A stretch of DNA of 64,000 nt, from assembly GCA_002707495.1 (NCBI GenBank), contig PAMZ01000010.1:1-64000 (forward strand), written 5' to 3'. Made by a program: the position numbers and the translations under genes. The stretch is from Halobacteriovoraceae bacterium (lineage in GTDB: Bacteria > Bdellovibrionota > Bacteriovoracia > Bacteriovoracales > Bacteriovoracaceae). Positions 34,749-44,603 of the stretch are shown here, piece after piece. The notes under the pieces were generated by a model. It saw only the letters and a list, made by a program, of their open reading frames with translations. It was not told the DNA's origin and searched no databases. Numbering within the stretch: the first letter of the stretch is position 1; each line of letters starts with the position of its first letter.

Positions 34749-36107
34749 TTAAAGTTTGGCCTCTTCAAAAGCTTCGATCACTTTTTTATAAGTATGATTT
34801 CTAAATCTTTCATATAAATGATTGGCCACTGCTTCTTTGTTCACTTTGATTTTAGCATCTGCATCTTCAAATTCTTGCAAGATATTTGTACTGACTTCCT
34901 CAGCGATTATCATGATTTTAGACAGTGGCGAAATATCGTCTTTAAAATTCACCGCAAATCCTTGACCACTCGTCATGCCGTGATGTTGAGTCACAATCAT
35001 GTCAGCACCTATTGGGCAGCGAGGGAAAGTTTTCACTAATTGGCCTGCGAGTTTAGCGTGATCAATGACCACCTGCTTTTCCTCATCTGTCACATCGTCT
35101 CTAAATAACAAATCCTCTTCTGACAATGCATCAGGATACTTTCTGTAAATAGGAACGAGAAAGATATCGTGAAAGAAGAAGGCAAAAGTCACTTTATTAG
35201 CTTGCTCATCACTTCCCCAGGATATTTTACTAATAATTTGCCTTGCAATATAAGAGGCCACGACGGCGTGCTTATAACAATAATCGCCAGGATTTTCGAT
35301 AAGCATCTTAAGTAGATTTCGAAGCTTGGGGGTTTCTTTTGCCATTCGTTCTATAGAAGCGATCCCAGCCTTTGATATACTCGCCATCTCTGCAGAAATT
35401 TCCTCGTTCTCCAAAACTTCTTCCGCCACTACGTTCATGACCTGTCTTGTGACTTCACTTCTCTCTTCAAGTGTTAAGTCATCTCGCTCTAACTCCTGCA
35501 CTACCATTGAGGAAGCTTTATTAATAAATTTTAAGCGCTCACTGGCGGGTACGTACAAGTTCTCAACACCTTCATCAATATACTTTTGAAGGCTTCCTCC
35601 AATTTCAGAATCTGCTTCGATAATAGGAAGATAATTAAACTGAAAAGCATCTTCTTCAACCCGATAAAAAATATCACAATGACTTTTTGAAATTTGGGAA
35701 AACATTTTTAAAGGAATGGGAAAAAAATCAGGGACCTTTTTCTGCGCCATATCTTTGGCGGTGATCTCCAAAATTTTTGCCATACTTTGTAAGACTTGCT
35801 TGAGATCATATTTATTTTTTACGACGATAACTTTATCTGAGGGACTCTCAAGTTCCCCTAAAACAATCAAGGGGGTGTTGTATTCTTTTTGTTCAATATA
35901 TTCCAACATCTTATCAATACCACTATCGGCATCGTTGAGTTCCTTGAAACAGATGACGGCATCAATATTGGGAGACAAATCTAACAGTTGAAGTGCATCT
36001 CTTGCGTTGGCTTTAATAGTCACATTAGTCCCAACGTAGGCTCTTAAGTTGACTTCATAGAGTGAATTGATGACTTCGTTGCGAGAAATTAGGATGACTT
36101 GACTCAT
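34749..36107 (-). CDS. Pseudo-receiver / HD-GYP-like protein (GYP motif altered)
   Basis: 452 residues with the same order as its neighbour: receiver-like domain (1 to about 115), a middle module (about 125-200; PDFFPIPLKMFSQI), then an HD-GYP-like domain. Here H280, H313-D314 (FHDIFLVP), H350 and H375-H376 are kept but the E of HHE is Gly and the GYP site reads GQGF (381-384). Hydrolysis of cyclic di-GMP is possible but reduced or altered. The pair is convergent and clearly paralogous; each keeps what the other has lost. Confidence 0.78.
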   Translation of the reverse strand: MSQVILISRNEVINSLYEVNLRAYVGTNVTIKANARDALQLLDLSPNIDAVICFKELNDADSGIDKMLEYIEQKEYNTPLIVLGELESPSDKVIVVKNKYDLKQVLQSMAKILEITAKDMAQKKVPDFFPIPLKMFSQISKSHCDIFYRVEEDAFQFNYLPIIEADSEIGGSLQKYIDEGVENLYVPASERLKFINKASSMVVQELERDDLTLEERSEVTRQVMNVVAEEVLENEEISAEMASISKAGIASIERMAKETPKLRNLLKMLIENPGDYCYKHAVVASYIARQIISKISWGSDEQANKVTFAFFFHDIFLVPIYRKYPDALSEEDLLFRDDVTDEEKQVVIDHAKLAGQLVKTFPRCPIGADMIVTQHHGMTSGQGFAVNFKDDISPLSKIMIIAEEVSTNILQEFEDADAKIKVNKEAVANHLYERFRNHTYKKVIEAFEEAKL

Positions 36108-36127
36108 ATACCTCTATTCTACTGAAT

Positions 36128-36376
36128 TCACTGACTTTTTGAAACTAGATAATCCTTTAAATATTGCACTGCCATATCGATGGCATCTCGCGCATCAGAT
36201 TCATTATACATGCTTTTGACGTGATTATAGATTTTGCCAGACTCTTTTTGAACAATGTCTATCTCTAGGTCAAATCCATGAACTCCCTGATAGAGGGTGA
36301 TTCGACCTTTTAAATGTTCATCTAAACCATGAAGTCTTACAAAAAACTCCTGAGGAAAAGTGTTTAGTATTTGCAT
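36128..36376 (-). CDS. Small cytoplasmic protein of unknown function
   Basis: 82 residues from the ATG at 36376, which has AAGGA seven bases upstream; a longer reading from 36463 would overlap the sdh promoter and lacks a site. It is soluble with alternating short strands and helices (FFVRLHGLDEHLKGRITLYQ) and no recognised motif. It lies upstream of the HD-GYP-like gene on the same strand with a 20-base gap, so it may share that transcript. It diverges from sdhC. Confidence 0.55.
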   Translation of the reverse strand: MQILNTFPQEFFVRLHGLDEHLKGRITLYQGVHGFDLEIDIVQKESGKIYNHVKSMYNESDARDAIDMAVQYLKDYLVSKSQ

Positions 36377-36426
36377 GGCATTCCTTCGGCAGAGGTTATA
36401 AGTCTTTGAGATTAAAGCTTTTCTAA

Positions 36427-36456
36427 ATGACAAAGATCGCCCGCCTAAGGTACAAT
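36427..36456 (+). promoter_or_regulatory. Probable sdhCAB promoter
   Basis: ATGACA (36427-36432) and TACAAT (36451-36456) are 18 bases apart and each match consensus at five of six positions. The transcript would start about 30 bases before the sdhC ATG at 36494. Confidence 0.5.
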
Positions 36457-36493
36457 CTCTCACAGAATATACAATTGTTGAAGGGAGTTACAA

Positions 36494-37159
36494 ATGATTG
36501 CAACCCATAATTACTTTACCTCGTCGATAGGTAAAAAACAGATTATGGCCTTAACTGGATTCGGACTGATAGGTTTTGTTCTGACCCATTTGGCAGGAAA
36601 CTTTTTTATTTTAGTGGGACCTGATGCGTTTAATTACTACGCCTATAAATTAACCAGCAACCCGCTTATTTATGTAGCAGAAGCTGTTCTGGCTGGGATG
36701 TTTATTGGTCATATTGTTTTAGCCGTTCTCTTGAAATTACAAAACATGGGGGCTAGACCTCAGTCATACTTTACCAAGGTACGGACTGGACGCGGAGAAA
36801 CTATTGCTTCAGGAACAATGCCTTATACAGGGTTGATCCTGATGATCTTTCTTATCCTTCATCTCCTAAATTTTAAATTTGGAACTGAGTACTACACTGT
36901 CGTAGACGGGGTGAAAATGCGAGACCTCTATAAAACTGTTATCGAGTATTTTGCCAATCCTCTTTATGTGGCTTGGTATGTTTTTGCGATGCTTTGTCTT
37001 GGCTTACACACGAGTCATGGTTTTCAATCAATGTTTCAAACATGGGGCTTAAACCACAAAAAATATACTCCCGCGATTCAGACTTTATCCAGCGCTTACG
37101 GCATCTTCGTGGCCCTCGGATTTTCTGGACTTGCTATCTACTGTTATTTTCAAAATTAG
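36494..37159 (+). CDS. sdhC: Succinate dehydrogenase cytochrome b558 subunit
   Basis: 221-residue membrane anchor of succinate:quinone oxidoreductase. Five hydrophobic segments are seen with the spaced His needed for haem b (THLAGN, FIGHIVL, ILHLLN, LGLHTSHGF). The layout is that of the single large b558 anchor used with SdhAB in Bacteroidetes, Bdellovibrionota and Bacillus, instead of separate SdhC and SdhD. A GAAGGGAG ribosome binding site precedes the ATG. sdhA follows 11 bases later. Confidence 0.92.
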   Translation: MIATHNYFTSSIGKKQIMALTGFGLIGFVLTHLAGNFFILVGPDAFNYYAYKLTSNPLIYVAEAVLAGMFIGHIVLAVLLKLQNMGARPQSYFTKVRTGRGETIASGTMPYTGLILMIFLILHLLNFKFGTEYYTVVDGVKMRDLYKTVIEYFANPLYVAWYVFAMLCLGLHTSHGFQSMFQTWGLNHKKYTPAIQTLSSAYGIFVALGFSGLAIYCYFQN

Positions 37160-37170
37160 GAGAAATATAA

Positions 37171-39090
37171 ATGAGTTTCGATTTAGATTCTAAAATTCCT
37201 GAAGGTCCGATTCAAGAGAAGTGGACTAAACACAAATTTGATAGCAAGCTTGTAAACCCTGCTAATAAGAGAAAGTACAGCGTAATCGTAGTAGGAACTG
37301 GTCTTGCTGGAGCCTCAGCCGCCGCTTCACTGGCAGAGCTTGGTTATAATGTAAAATCTTTTTGCTACCAAGACTCTCCTAGACGTGCTCACTCTATTGC
37401 AGCACAAGGTGGTATCAATGCTAATAAAAACTACCAAAATGACGGCGACTCTACTTGGAGACTTTTCTACGATACGGTAAAAGGTGGAGACTATAGGGCT
37501 AGAGAAGCTAATGTTTATAGACTGGCCGAAGTCTCGGGAAATATTATTGACCAATGTGTAGCACAAGGTGTTCCTTTCGCAAGAGAGTACGGTGGGTACT
37601 TAACCAATAGATCTTTTGGTGGAGCGCAGGTTTCGAGAACTTTTTATGCTAAAGGACAAACCGGACAGCAACTCCTCATCGGTGCTTACCAGTCGATGAT
37701 GAGACAAGTTGGTCTCGGTAAAATTCAAATGTATGCCAGACGAGAGATTTTAGACATCGTTGTGATCGATGGAAAAGCTCGCGGAGTTATTGTGAGAGAC
37801 CTCGTTACTGGTGATATCGAAAGACATGTTGCCGACGCCGTTATCCTCGCTTCTGGTGGATATGGAAATGTTTACTTCCTTTCAACTAATGCCATGGGAT
37901 CCAATGTGGGTGCTGCTTGGAAGGCTTATAAAAAGGGTGCCGGGTTTGCGAATCCATGTTTTACGCAAATTCACCCGACTTGTATCCCTCAGTCGGGAGA
38001 TCATCAAGCCAAGCTCACTCTTATGTCTGAATCACTTCGAAATGATGGACGTGTTTGGGTCCCCAAAGAAAAGGGCGATAAAAGACACCCTAATGATATT
38101 CCAGAAGAAGAAAGAGATTACTACTTAGAGAGAATCTATCCTGCTTTTGGGAACCTTGTTCCAAGAGACGTGGCATCACGTCAGGCAAAATTTAGAGTCG
38201 ATGAGAACAAAGGTGTTGGTAACACTGGCGTTGCAGTTTATCTTGATTTCGCCGAGGCGATAAAAAGAGACGGACGAGATACCATTGCAGCAAAATATGG
38301 AAACCTTTTTGAGATGTATCAACGTATTACCGATGAATCTCCTTATGAGCAGCCCATGAGAATTTATCCAGCGGTTCATTACACTATGGGTGGACTTTGG
38401 GTTGACTATAATCTTCAAAGTACAATCCCTGGCCTACATGTACTAGGAGAAGCAAACTTCTCTGATCATGGAGCCAATAGACTAGGAGCTTCAGCTCTTA
38501 TGCAAGGACTTGCTGATGGATACTTTGTGATTCCTTACACGCTTGGACATTATTTTGGGAAAAATGAGATCAAGAAAGTTGATACCACTCACCCTGAGTT
38601 TCAAAAAAGTGAGGATGAAGTGAGAGCGCGAACTAAAAAATTCTTAGGAATTAACGGTTCAAGATCAGCTGATGAATTTCACCGAGCTCTTGGAAAGATT
38701 ATGTGGGAGAACGTTGGGATGAGTCGAAATGAGCAAGGGCTTAAGAAGGCTATTTCTGATATTCAACAATTACGAAAAGAATTCTGGGAAGACCTAAGAG
38801 TTCCAGGAACAAATGAAGAATTAAATAACGAATTGGAAAAAGCAGGAAGAGTGGCAGACTTTCTAGAGCTTGGAGAACTTATGGCAAGGGATGCCCTCAC
38901 AAGAGAGGAATCTTGTGGTGGTCACTTCAGAGAAGAAAGCCAAACTCCTGAAAATGAAGCCCTAAGAGATGATGAGAAGTTTGCTCATTCGGCTGTTTGG
39001 GAGTTTAAAGGTGAAAACCAAGAACCCGTTCGTCACAGAGAAGAATTGAAATTTGAACATGTACCTCTCACCCAGAGAAGTTACAAATAG
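37171..39090 (+). CDS. sdhA: Succinate dehydrogenase flavoprotein subunit
   Basis: 639-residue catalytic subunit oxidising succinate to fumarate with covalent FAD. The FAD Rossmann motif [11 protein letters not shown], the flavin-binding His in [11 protein letters not shown], and the active-site region HPTCIP...SESLRNDG and [15 protein letters not shown] are present. Length fits the B-type (b558-linked) SdhA group. It starts after AGGAG and is followed by sdhB after eight bases. Confidence 0.97.
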   Translation: MSFDLDSKIPEGPIQEKWTKHKFDSKLVNPANKRKYSVIVVGTGLAGASAAASLAELGYNVKSFCYQDSPRRAHSIAAQGGINANKNYQNDGDSTWRLFYDTVKGGDYRAREANVYRLAEVSGNIIDQCVAQGVPFAREYGGYLTNRSFGGAQVSRTFYAKGQTGQQLLIGAYQSMMRQVGLGKIQMYARREILDIVVIDGKARGVIVRDLVTGDIERHVADAVILASGGYGNVYFLSTNAMGSNVGAAWKAYKKGAGFANPCFTQIHPTCIPQSGDHQAKLTLMSESLRNDGRVWVPKEKGDKRHPNDIPEEERDYYLERIYPAFGNLVPRDVASRQAKFRVDENKGVGNTGVAVYLDFAEAIKRDGRDTIAAKYGNLFEMYQRITDESPYEQPMRIYPAVHYTMGGLWVDYNLQSTIPGLHVLGEANFSDHGANRLGASALMQGLADGYFVIPYTLGHYFGKNEIKKVDTTHPEFQKSEDEVRARTKKFLGINGSRSADEFHRALGKIMWENVGMSRNEQGLKKAISDIQQLRKEFWEDLRVPGTNEELNNELEKAGRVADFLELGELMARDALTREESCGGHFREESQTPENEALRDDEKFAHSAVWEFKGENQEPVRHREELKFEHVPLTQRSYK

Positions 39091-39098
39091 GAGTTGAT

Positions 39099-39860
39099 AT
39101 GAGTAAGGAAATTACTGTTCACTTAAAGATTTGGAGACAAAAAAATAGACAAGACTCTGGGAGATTTGAGGAGTATACACTCAATGGAGTTTCCCAAGAT
39201 CAGTCTTTTTTAGAAATGCTAGATCAATTAAATGTAAAATTGGTAAGAGACGGAAAGGAGCCGGTTGCCTTTGATAGTGACTGTCGTGAAGGAATTTGCG
39301 GAAGCTGTAGTTGTATGATCAATGGTCAAGCTCACGGTCCAGAAAAAGAAACGACGACCTGCCAACTTCACATGAGATCTTTTAATGATAACGATACAAT
39401 TGTTATTGAGCCGTGGCGAGCAAGAGCCTTTCCAGTTATTAAAGACCTTGTTGTAGATAGGTCATCTTTTGATAAAGTTATCGCCTCGGGAGGATTCGTT
39501 TCGGTTAATACAGGAAATGCTCCGGACGCTAGTGCTGTCCTCGTTTCTAAAGAGAATGCAGACAAGGCGATGGATGCAGCTGCTTGTATTGGATGTGGAG
39601 CTTGTGTCGCAAGTTGTCCTAATGCCAGTGCCATGTTATTCGTCTCGGCCAAGATCTCTCACCTGGCCCTTCTTCCTCAAGGGCAAGTTGAAGCTCAAAA
39701 AAGAGCGAATTCAATGGTAAAGACTATGGATGAAATGGGATTTGGAAACTGTACCAATCATGCTGAATGTGAAGCAAGTTGTCCTAAGGGAATTGATCTT
39801 TCAAATATTGCTCGGATGAATAGAGAATATTTTAAAGCGAAAATTGCTTCTGAAGAGTAA
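39099..39860 (+). CDS. sdhB: Succinate dehydrogenase iron-sulfur subunit
   Basis: 253-residue subunit that passes electrons from SdhA to quinone. The 2Fe-2S Cys set is [11 protein letters not shown] followed by a later Cys in TTTCQLHM. The C-terminal clusters are [13 protein letters not shown] and [14 protein letters not shown], matching the 4Fe-4S and 3Fe-4S sites. It ends the sdhCAB operon, and a strong terminator follows at 39882-39914. Confidence 0.97.
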   Translation: MSKEITVHLKIWRQKNRQDSGRFEEYTLNGVSQDQSFLEMLDQLNVKLVRDGKEPVAFDSDCREGICGSCSCMINGQAHGPEKETTTCQLHMRSFNDNDTIVIEPWRARAFPVIKDLVVDRSSFDKVIASGGFVSVNTGNAPDASAVLVSKENADKAMDAAACIGCGACVASCPNASAMLFVSAKISHLALLPQGQVEAQKRANSMVKTMDEMGFGNCTNHAECEASCPKGIDLSNIARMNREYFKAKIASEE

Positions 39861-39881
39861 ACATTAATTTAAATTAGTAAT

Positions 39882-39914
39882 AAAAAGGGCTTCGATAGAG
39901 GCCCTTTTTTTTTT
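39882..39914 (+). terminator. Intrinsic terminator of sdhCAB
   Basis: AAAAAGGGC (39882-39890) pairs with GCCCTTTTT (39901-39909), with a run of ten T residues (39905-39914) at the end. The A and T arms also make it a reasonable terminator in the other direction. Confidence 0.9.
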
Positions 39915-39940
39915 GGTATTTTCTTGGGTGATAGGCTATA

Positions 39941-41140
39941 TTGTCTAAACTTGACTATTCAGGTTCCCACCTTCGGAGACTTGAAAAAACTATTTTACCG
40001 ACTTTATACCTGATTTACCCTATAATTATAGACGTGAAAGAGCAGTTAATATCTCAAATCCGTCATAATATAATTAAGACCAATGAAGGCCAATTTCTTC
40101 AAGCTGGGGCCAACCAGTTCCAAAGCTTTTGGACGAGAGATTTTTGTTTTGCAAGCCTTGGTCTAAGTTCAGTTGGTGAATTCGAAGTGGTACGAAACCA
40201 TCTCCAGTACCTACTTGATCATTTAAGAGTTGAGGATGGACTAGCAGCAAGAATCATTGAGTCACAATGGTCTGGAAAAACCGTCGTTTTAAATACCGTT
40301 TTTCGATTTCTTCCCTACTCCTGGCGAAAAAATTCTCATAATAAAAAATTGAAACCTGAGTATCTTGGAGAACATGGTACTTTAAGCATAGACTCTAATG
40401 CTTTGATAATAATCGCAAGTTTTCAGTACATCAGAAAATCTAACGATGAAAAATTCCTCGAAAAAAATAGAAGTAAATTAATTAAAGCTTTTCAATTCTA
40501 TCAAAACAGAACTAACGCTAATTTAATCACCCAAGAAAGCTTTGAAGACTGGCAAGATAGTGTGAAAAGAGAAGGTAAAACTTTTTATACCAATATTCTT
40601 TATTGGTATGCTGGAAAACTCTTAAACGATGCTGGACTACTTGATGTTGATACGAAAAGAATTCATCAATCAATTCAATCATGTTTTTGGTCAGAAGATT
40701 TTTATCGTTCCATGGAGCTAGGCTCCCAAAATTCTCTCGAGGGAAATTATCTCGCGATACTTTTTGACTTCATTCCACCAGAGGAGCAAAAGGCTTTGTT
40801 CGAGACTTGCGAAAAGCACCAAAATAATTTTTTTCCATTTTGTACGCAACCAAAGTATCCTAGACAAGATGTTTCATGGACGACTAAAGTCGTCGGGCTT
40901 CGTCATTATCACGATGAGCTTCACTGGTCCTGGATCCTCGGTTTGAAGCTTGCAGCTCAAAGAAAACTGGCACTTAAGGACCAAACTTACTCTCTACTTG
41001 AAGATCTCTTGCAAAGAGATAACACTATATATGAGGTCTATAGCGAGGATTTAAAACCATTTGAGACTAAGACCTATTTAAGTGAGCACCCATTTAGTTG
41101 GGGTATTGGAATTATATTATGGGCCCTCTACGATATTTAG
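39941..41140 (+). CDS. Six-hairpin glycosidase-like protein
   Basis: 399 residues, soluble, with the pattern of alpha/alpha six-hairpin glycosidases (glycogen-debranching C-domain, GH15/GH63/GH100-like): FWTRDFCFASLGL near the start, SIDSNALIII, ESFEDWQDSVKREG, then TNILYWYAG. The acid pair of EDWQD is a plausible part of the active site. No signal peptide is evident. The start is a TTG after AGG (39941); no ATG exists nearby. It overlaps the next gene by about 20-40 bases, so a small glycan-handling operon is likely. Confidence 0.65.
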   Translation: MSKLDYSGSHLRRLEKTILPTLYLIYPIIIDVKEQLISQIRHNIIKTNEGQFLQAGANQFQSFWTRDFCFASLGLSSVGEFEVVRNHLQYLLDHLRVEDGLAARIIESQWSGKTVVLNTVFRFLPYSWRKNSHNKKLKPEYLGEHGTLSIDSNALIIIASFQYIRKSNDEKFLEKNRSKLIKAFQFYQNRTNANLITQESFEDWQDSVKREGKTFYTNILYWYAGKLLNDAGLLDVDTKRIHQSIQSCFWSEDFYRSMELGSQNSLEGNYLAILFDFIPPEEQKALFETCEKHQNNFFPFCTQPKYPRQDVSWTTKVVGLRHYHDELHWSWILGLKLAAQRKLALKDQTYSLLEDLLQRDNTIYEVYSEDLKPFETKTYLSEHPFSWGIGIILWALYDI

Positions 41141-42993
41141 CGATTCTCTATTTTATTTTTACTTATCAAGACTCAGTTTATGGAATTGAAAACCTAAGGG
41201 CCATAAGTGCGGGAGAAGATGTTGTCAGTCGAGATCTCAATCAAATTTTAAGAAAAGCTGATCTTACGGGAGCTGTAAGCTTTGAGCATGTTTTTGAGTA
41301 TGGAGACTATGCTCGAATCAGTTGTCGCAATCAAAAGATTAATATTAAAGTTTACTCTCTCAGTAAGGAGTGGAGTCCCACTTTTTACTATGCTCTTCAA
41401 AAACTAGGTTTTCTATTCCCTCATCCTCGATGGCAAATTTCCCCTACAAGAGAAGACATGCTTAAAAAATGTGGAAAAAAATACAGCTGGAGACCTGCAC
41501 TTGAGTACAGAGGTTTTCACTTTCATACTCAACACCCCAATGAATGGGTCCATGGCTTCCTTCAAGACAAACCTGACATAGCTTCAGACACAATCCGATG
41601 GCTTGCAAGAAATCAACAAAATGTCTTTGATTTAACTTTATTAAGAATGCCAAGCGAGACTATTTTTAAAAAACTTAAAGAGCCCTTTAAACTGGCAAAA
41701 AGTTTTGGAATTCATACAGGAGTCACCGTTGGAATGGCCTTCCATCAGCAAAACGCTTACAAACTAGTCAGTATCATTGGCTCTTTGTCGGATGATATTA
41801 GCCGTCGGGAAATTTCTAGAAACTTAACTCTACTTTTAGACAATATAGATTTGAGTTATATCAATGTAGAGTCAGGTAGCAGTGAGTTTACCCCAGTGAA
41901 CTATGACAGAACCTTGAGCTGGCTCAATCAAATTGCAAAGATTGCCAAAAAGAGAAATATAAAGGTTTTAACCAAAGTTCATATTTCCAGTAATCAAAAA
42001 AACAAGAAATACGGAAATTATAATTATTTACCTTCTTACGCTTCTCCTGAAGTGGGAATCCTCCCCCACACTGTTTTTTATTACAGCCTCAACGATAAAA
42101 AGGCTCCCATGTACGGCAATAAGAACTTTCACGATATGAGAGATTTCATGCTTAAAGAAAAGAGCAAAAGAAGAACTTGGTATTATCCTGAAACATCCTA
42201 TTTTATCGCCATGGATATTGGTCTGCCTCTATATTTTACCGAATACTTAAGAGCTAGAAGCGAAGATATGAAGTTTATTCATGAAAATGGAATCGAAGGA
42301 CAACTCAATTTTACAACGGGACATGAATTAGGCTACTGGCTATTTGATTGGTCCGTTGCCCTTTATAATAATCTCGACTATAAATTCGATCCTATGATTG
42401 GACTAAAACTATTAGGCGAAGATCTAAAAGTGATGAAGTCTCACCTTGCCTTTCAAAAAAAGCATTTTACTGACGAGCAATTGGTTTCTGTCATTACATT
42501 CCAAAATTTTGGAGACGAGATATTCCCAGCACATGCTATCCATTCACGAATACTTATTAAAAATCTTGTAGAAGACAAAAATGAGATTGAACATCAAATC
42601 TATAAACTTGCCAGGGCCTTAGAAGAAGTTCCTTCCACTGAGAAAATATTAAATCAGGAAATAAAATCTCTGTTAGATATTACCTATCTTAGAGTCCAAC
42701 ATGCCTTATATGTGAGAAAAGCCATGCTCTCCAAAAAAGAAGAGAATTTACGATTGGCTTCCCAGACCAGAGAAAAAGCTCAGACTATAATGGATCAATT
42801 TGTTGAGAAGTATGAGCGCTACCCAGATGCTAAAATATTTTCAAAGCATAAAAACTTAAGTGCTTATCAGTGGGGATATGGATACACCGCTCGAAATCTT
42901 CATCATTGGGAGCGTGAAGAGATGAAAGTCAAAGATCAAGAGTTCAGTATGTTTTTTATGAATGTCTATGATCCCATTGATATCGTTTTCTAA
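41119..42993 (+). CDS. Secreted glycosidase-like protein (DUF4838 / GH67-type layout)
   Basis: About 624 residues from the ATG at 41119, which gives a signal peptide (MGPLRYLAILYFIFTYQDSVYG); a TTG at 41098 is less likely. An N-terminal domain contains YYALQKLGFLFPHPRW, like the GH20b/GH67 N-terminal domain, then ALEYRGFHFHTQHPNEW opens a TIM-barrel-like region (to about 430), and a helical C-terminus follows. This arrangement recalls DUF4838 and alpha-glucuronidase families. Catalytic residues cannot be named. The gene overlaps the preceding six-hairpin glycosidase gene. Confidence 0.55.
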   Translation: MGPLRYLAILYFIFTYQDSVYGIENLRAISAGEDVVSRDLNQILRKADLTGAVSFEHVFEYGDYARISCRNQKINIKVYSLSKEWSPTFYYALQKLGFLFPHPRWQISPTREDMLKKCGKKYSWRPALEYRGFHFHTQHPNEWVHGFLQDKPDIASDTIRWLARNQQNVFDLTLLRMPSETIFKKLKEPFKLAKSFGIHTGVTVGMAFHQQNAYKLVSIIGSLSDDISRREISRNLTLLLDNIDLSYINVESGSSEFTPVNYDRTLSWLNQIAKIAKKRNIKVLTKVHISSNQKNKKYGNYNYLPSYASPEVGILPHTVFYYSLNDKKAPMYGNKNFHDMRDFMLKEKSKRRTWYYPETSYFIAMDIGLPLYFTEYLRARSEDMKFIHENGIEGQLNFTTGHELGYWLFDWSVALYNNLDYKFDPMIGLKLLGEDLKVMKSHLAFQKKHFTDEQLVSVITFQNFGDEIFPAHAIHSRILIKNLVEDKNEIEHQIYKLARALEEVPSTEKILNQEIKSLLDITYLRVQHALYVRKAMLSKKEENLRLASQTREKAQTIMDQFVEKYERYPDAKIFSKHKNLSAYQWGYGYTARNLHHWEREEMKVKDQEFSMFFMNVYDPIDIVF

Positions 42994-43394
42994 TGGTCTC
43001 TACCTTTTACACAAAACTTTATTTCTCTTCCATTCCTGTAAGTTCTAGTGTCATCTGAACCATAACCAAAAGCACAAGCATGCTCAGCTGATGTATCGTA
43101 AACCTCTCCAAGAGTCTCTACTTTAAGACAAGTCTTTGATTCTAATCCCTCTGAGGTAGTCGTAACCACACCATCTACATAACCTGATTCACAATAAGTA
43201 TCAGCAGATGTTTCATAGCTCTCTCCTAACATTCTTCTATTTAAACAAGCCGTTAAAAGCATTCCAGATGGATGCTGAATTTTTACACCTCTAACCTGGT
43301 TATAATTACAGACTCTGGAGTAAACTTCACCTCCAGCACGACTCACTGCATTAACATTAATAAGTACTAGTAATAACAATAAAAAAGCTTTCAT
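42990..43394 (-). CDS. Small secreted protein with an internal Cys repeat
   Basis: 134 residues from ATG 43394, with a signal peptide MKAFLLLLLVLINVNAVS and GAGGCG upstream. The mature part holds two copies of a roughly 40-residue unit: TACLNRRMLGESYETSADTYC and KTCLKVETLGEVYDTSAEHAC, each followed by an aromatic-Gly turn. An N-terminal remnant (SRVCNYNQ) may be a third. The repeat is clear but no family is recognised. It overlaps the convergent glycosidase gene by four bases. Confidence 0.65.
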   Translation of the reverse strand: MKAFLLLLLVLINVNAVSRAGGEVYSRVCNYNQVRGVKIQHPSGMLLTACLNRRMLGESYETSADTYCESGYVDGVVTTTSEGLESKTCLKVETLGEVYDTSAEHACAFGYGSDDTRTYRNGREIKFCVKGRDH

Positions 43395-43526
43395 AAACGC
43401 CTCATTTAAAAATTCGCGCGGACTATACACCCAGGCGATTTTACGCACAACGCCATATGTAAAAAGTACAACCCTTTTTTGACATCGAAAACAGACAATT
43501 TCTGCTTAAAGAGCTAACCTCTGTGC

Positions 43527-44603
43527 ATGAAAATCTTCAACGAGACCACACTTAGTTTCGCACGTAAATGTGAGTCCATGCTTAAGTCCATAATCAGCCA
43601 GGAGATTGGCTTTGAGGTGAAAAGAAGCCGTTTTATTAGCGGTAAATACAGCTTTCCCATCCATATCGTCATCATGACTAGTGAAAGAGAATGGGGTTGG
43701 TTTGATCCCCACACCTATCAAATAGCCCTCAATATCAAACTTATGTATGGAGCCAGAGATCAGGTGATCAAGGATATACTTCGCCATGAAATGGCCCATT
43801 ACGTTTGCCATATGCTCAGAGTTGAAAATGAGCCCCCTCATGGAGAGACATTTAGGCGGGTCTGTGATCAATATGGCTGGGGAGACGAGGTTAAAAAAGC
43901 GAGTTTTAATCTGGACCACCAAGACCTCGCCTATGAGCTAGAACGAAAGGATAAGCTTTTAGCTAAAATTAAAAACCTGCTTAAACTAGCTCAAAGTGAT
44001 AATCCACATGAAGCAGAGTTGGCCACCCTAAAAGCGAATCAACTACTTCTCAAGCATAATCTTTCTCATCTTGATCAAAACGACTGGACTCTCTACTCCA
44101 AGACTGTCATGCAGGCCAGTAGGCGTAATGCTAAAATGGCTGCTATCTACGATATTTTAAAACACTTTTTAGTGGGTCCCGTTTTTATATACGGACAAAA
44201 TCAAGTTCAACTTGAAGTCTCTGGTAGTCTTGAAAATATTGAACTCGCTGAATACGTAGCTGGTTTTCTAGAGCAAGAACTTGAGAGACTTTGGAAAGCT
44301 CAAACGACTCTAAAGGGAATGAAAGCAAAAAACGCCTTTTTTCTAGGAATTGCTAAGGGCTACGAACAAAAAATGATTGAACAGGAATTTAGCGATGCTG
44401 AATCCAGACAGCTCATCGTTCTTAAGAATCAATTAGATGAAAAAATAAAGATGGCTCATCGTAGGCTCTCTTCGACCTCAACTGCCGGAGGACAAGATAA
44501 AAATGCTTTTCATGCAGGGAAAAAATCTGGTCAGAGTCTAACAGTAAAACAGGCCGTAAAAAATAAATCTGAAACATATTTATTAAAGGAGAGCTCCTCA
44601 TGA
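43527..44603 (+). CDS. SprT-like zinc metalloprotease fused to DUF2786
   Basis: 358 residues. Residues about 1-120 are SprT-like: zinc motif H87-E88-M89-A90-H91 and a third candidate ligand H105 (EPPHGETF), preceded by a beta region. Residues from about 135 match DUF2786 (LLAKIKNLLKLAQSDNPHEAELATLKANQLLLKHNL). SprT-like proteins are often DNA-associated proteases, and DUF2786 is common in phage and nucleoid-type proteins, but the target here is unknown. No signal peptide. The adh gene starts inside its last codons (ATGA). Confidence 0.85.
   Translation: MKIFNETTLSFARKCESMLKSIISQEIGFEVKRSRFISGKYSFPIHIVIMTSEREWGWFDPHTYQIALNIKLMYGARDQVIKDILRHEMAHYVCHMLRVENEPPHGETFRRVCDQYGWGDEVKKASFNLDHQDLAYELERKDKLLAKIKNLLKLAQSDNPHEAELATLKANQLLLKHNLSHLDQNDWTLYSKTVMQASRRNAKMAAIYDILKHFLVGPVFIYGQNQVQLEVSGSLENIELAEYVAGFLEQELERLWKAQTTLKGMKAKNAFFLGIAKGYEQKMIEQEFSDAESRQLIVLKNQLDEKIKMAHRRLSSTSTAGGQDKNAFHAGKKSGQSLTVKQAVKNKSETYLLKESSS

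Noticed and set aside
43506..43922. 138-codon frame antisense to the SprT gene
   Set aside because: The plus-strand SprT frame has clear motifs (HEMAH); the antisense frame has none and no ribosome binding site.
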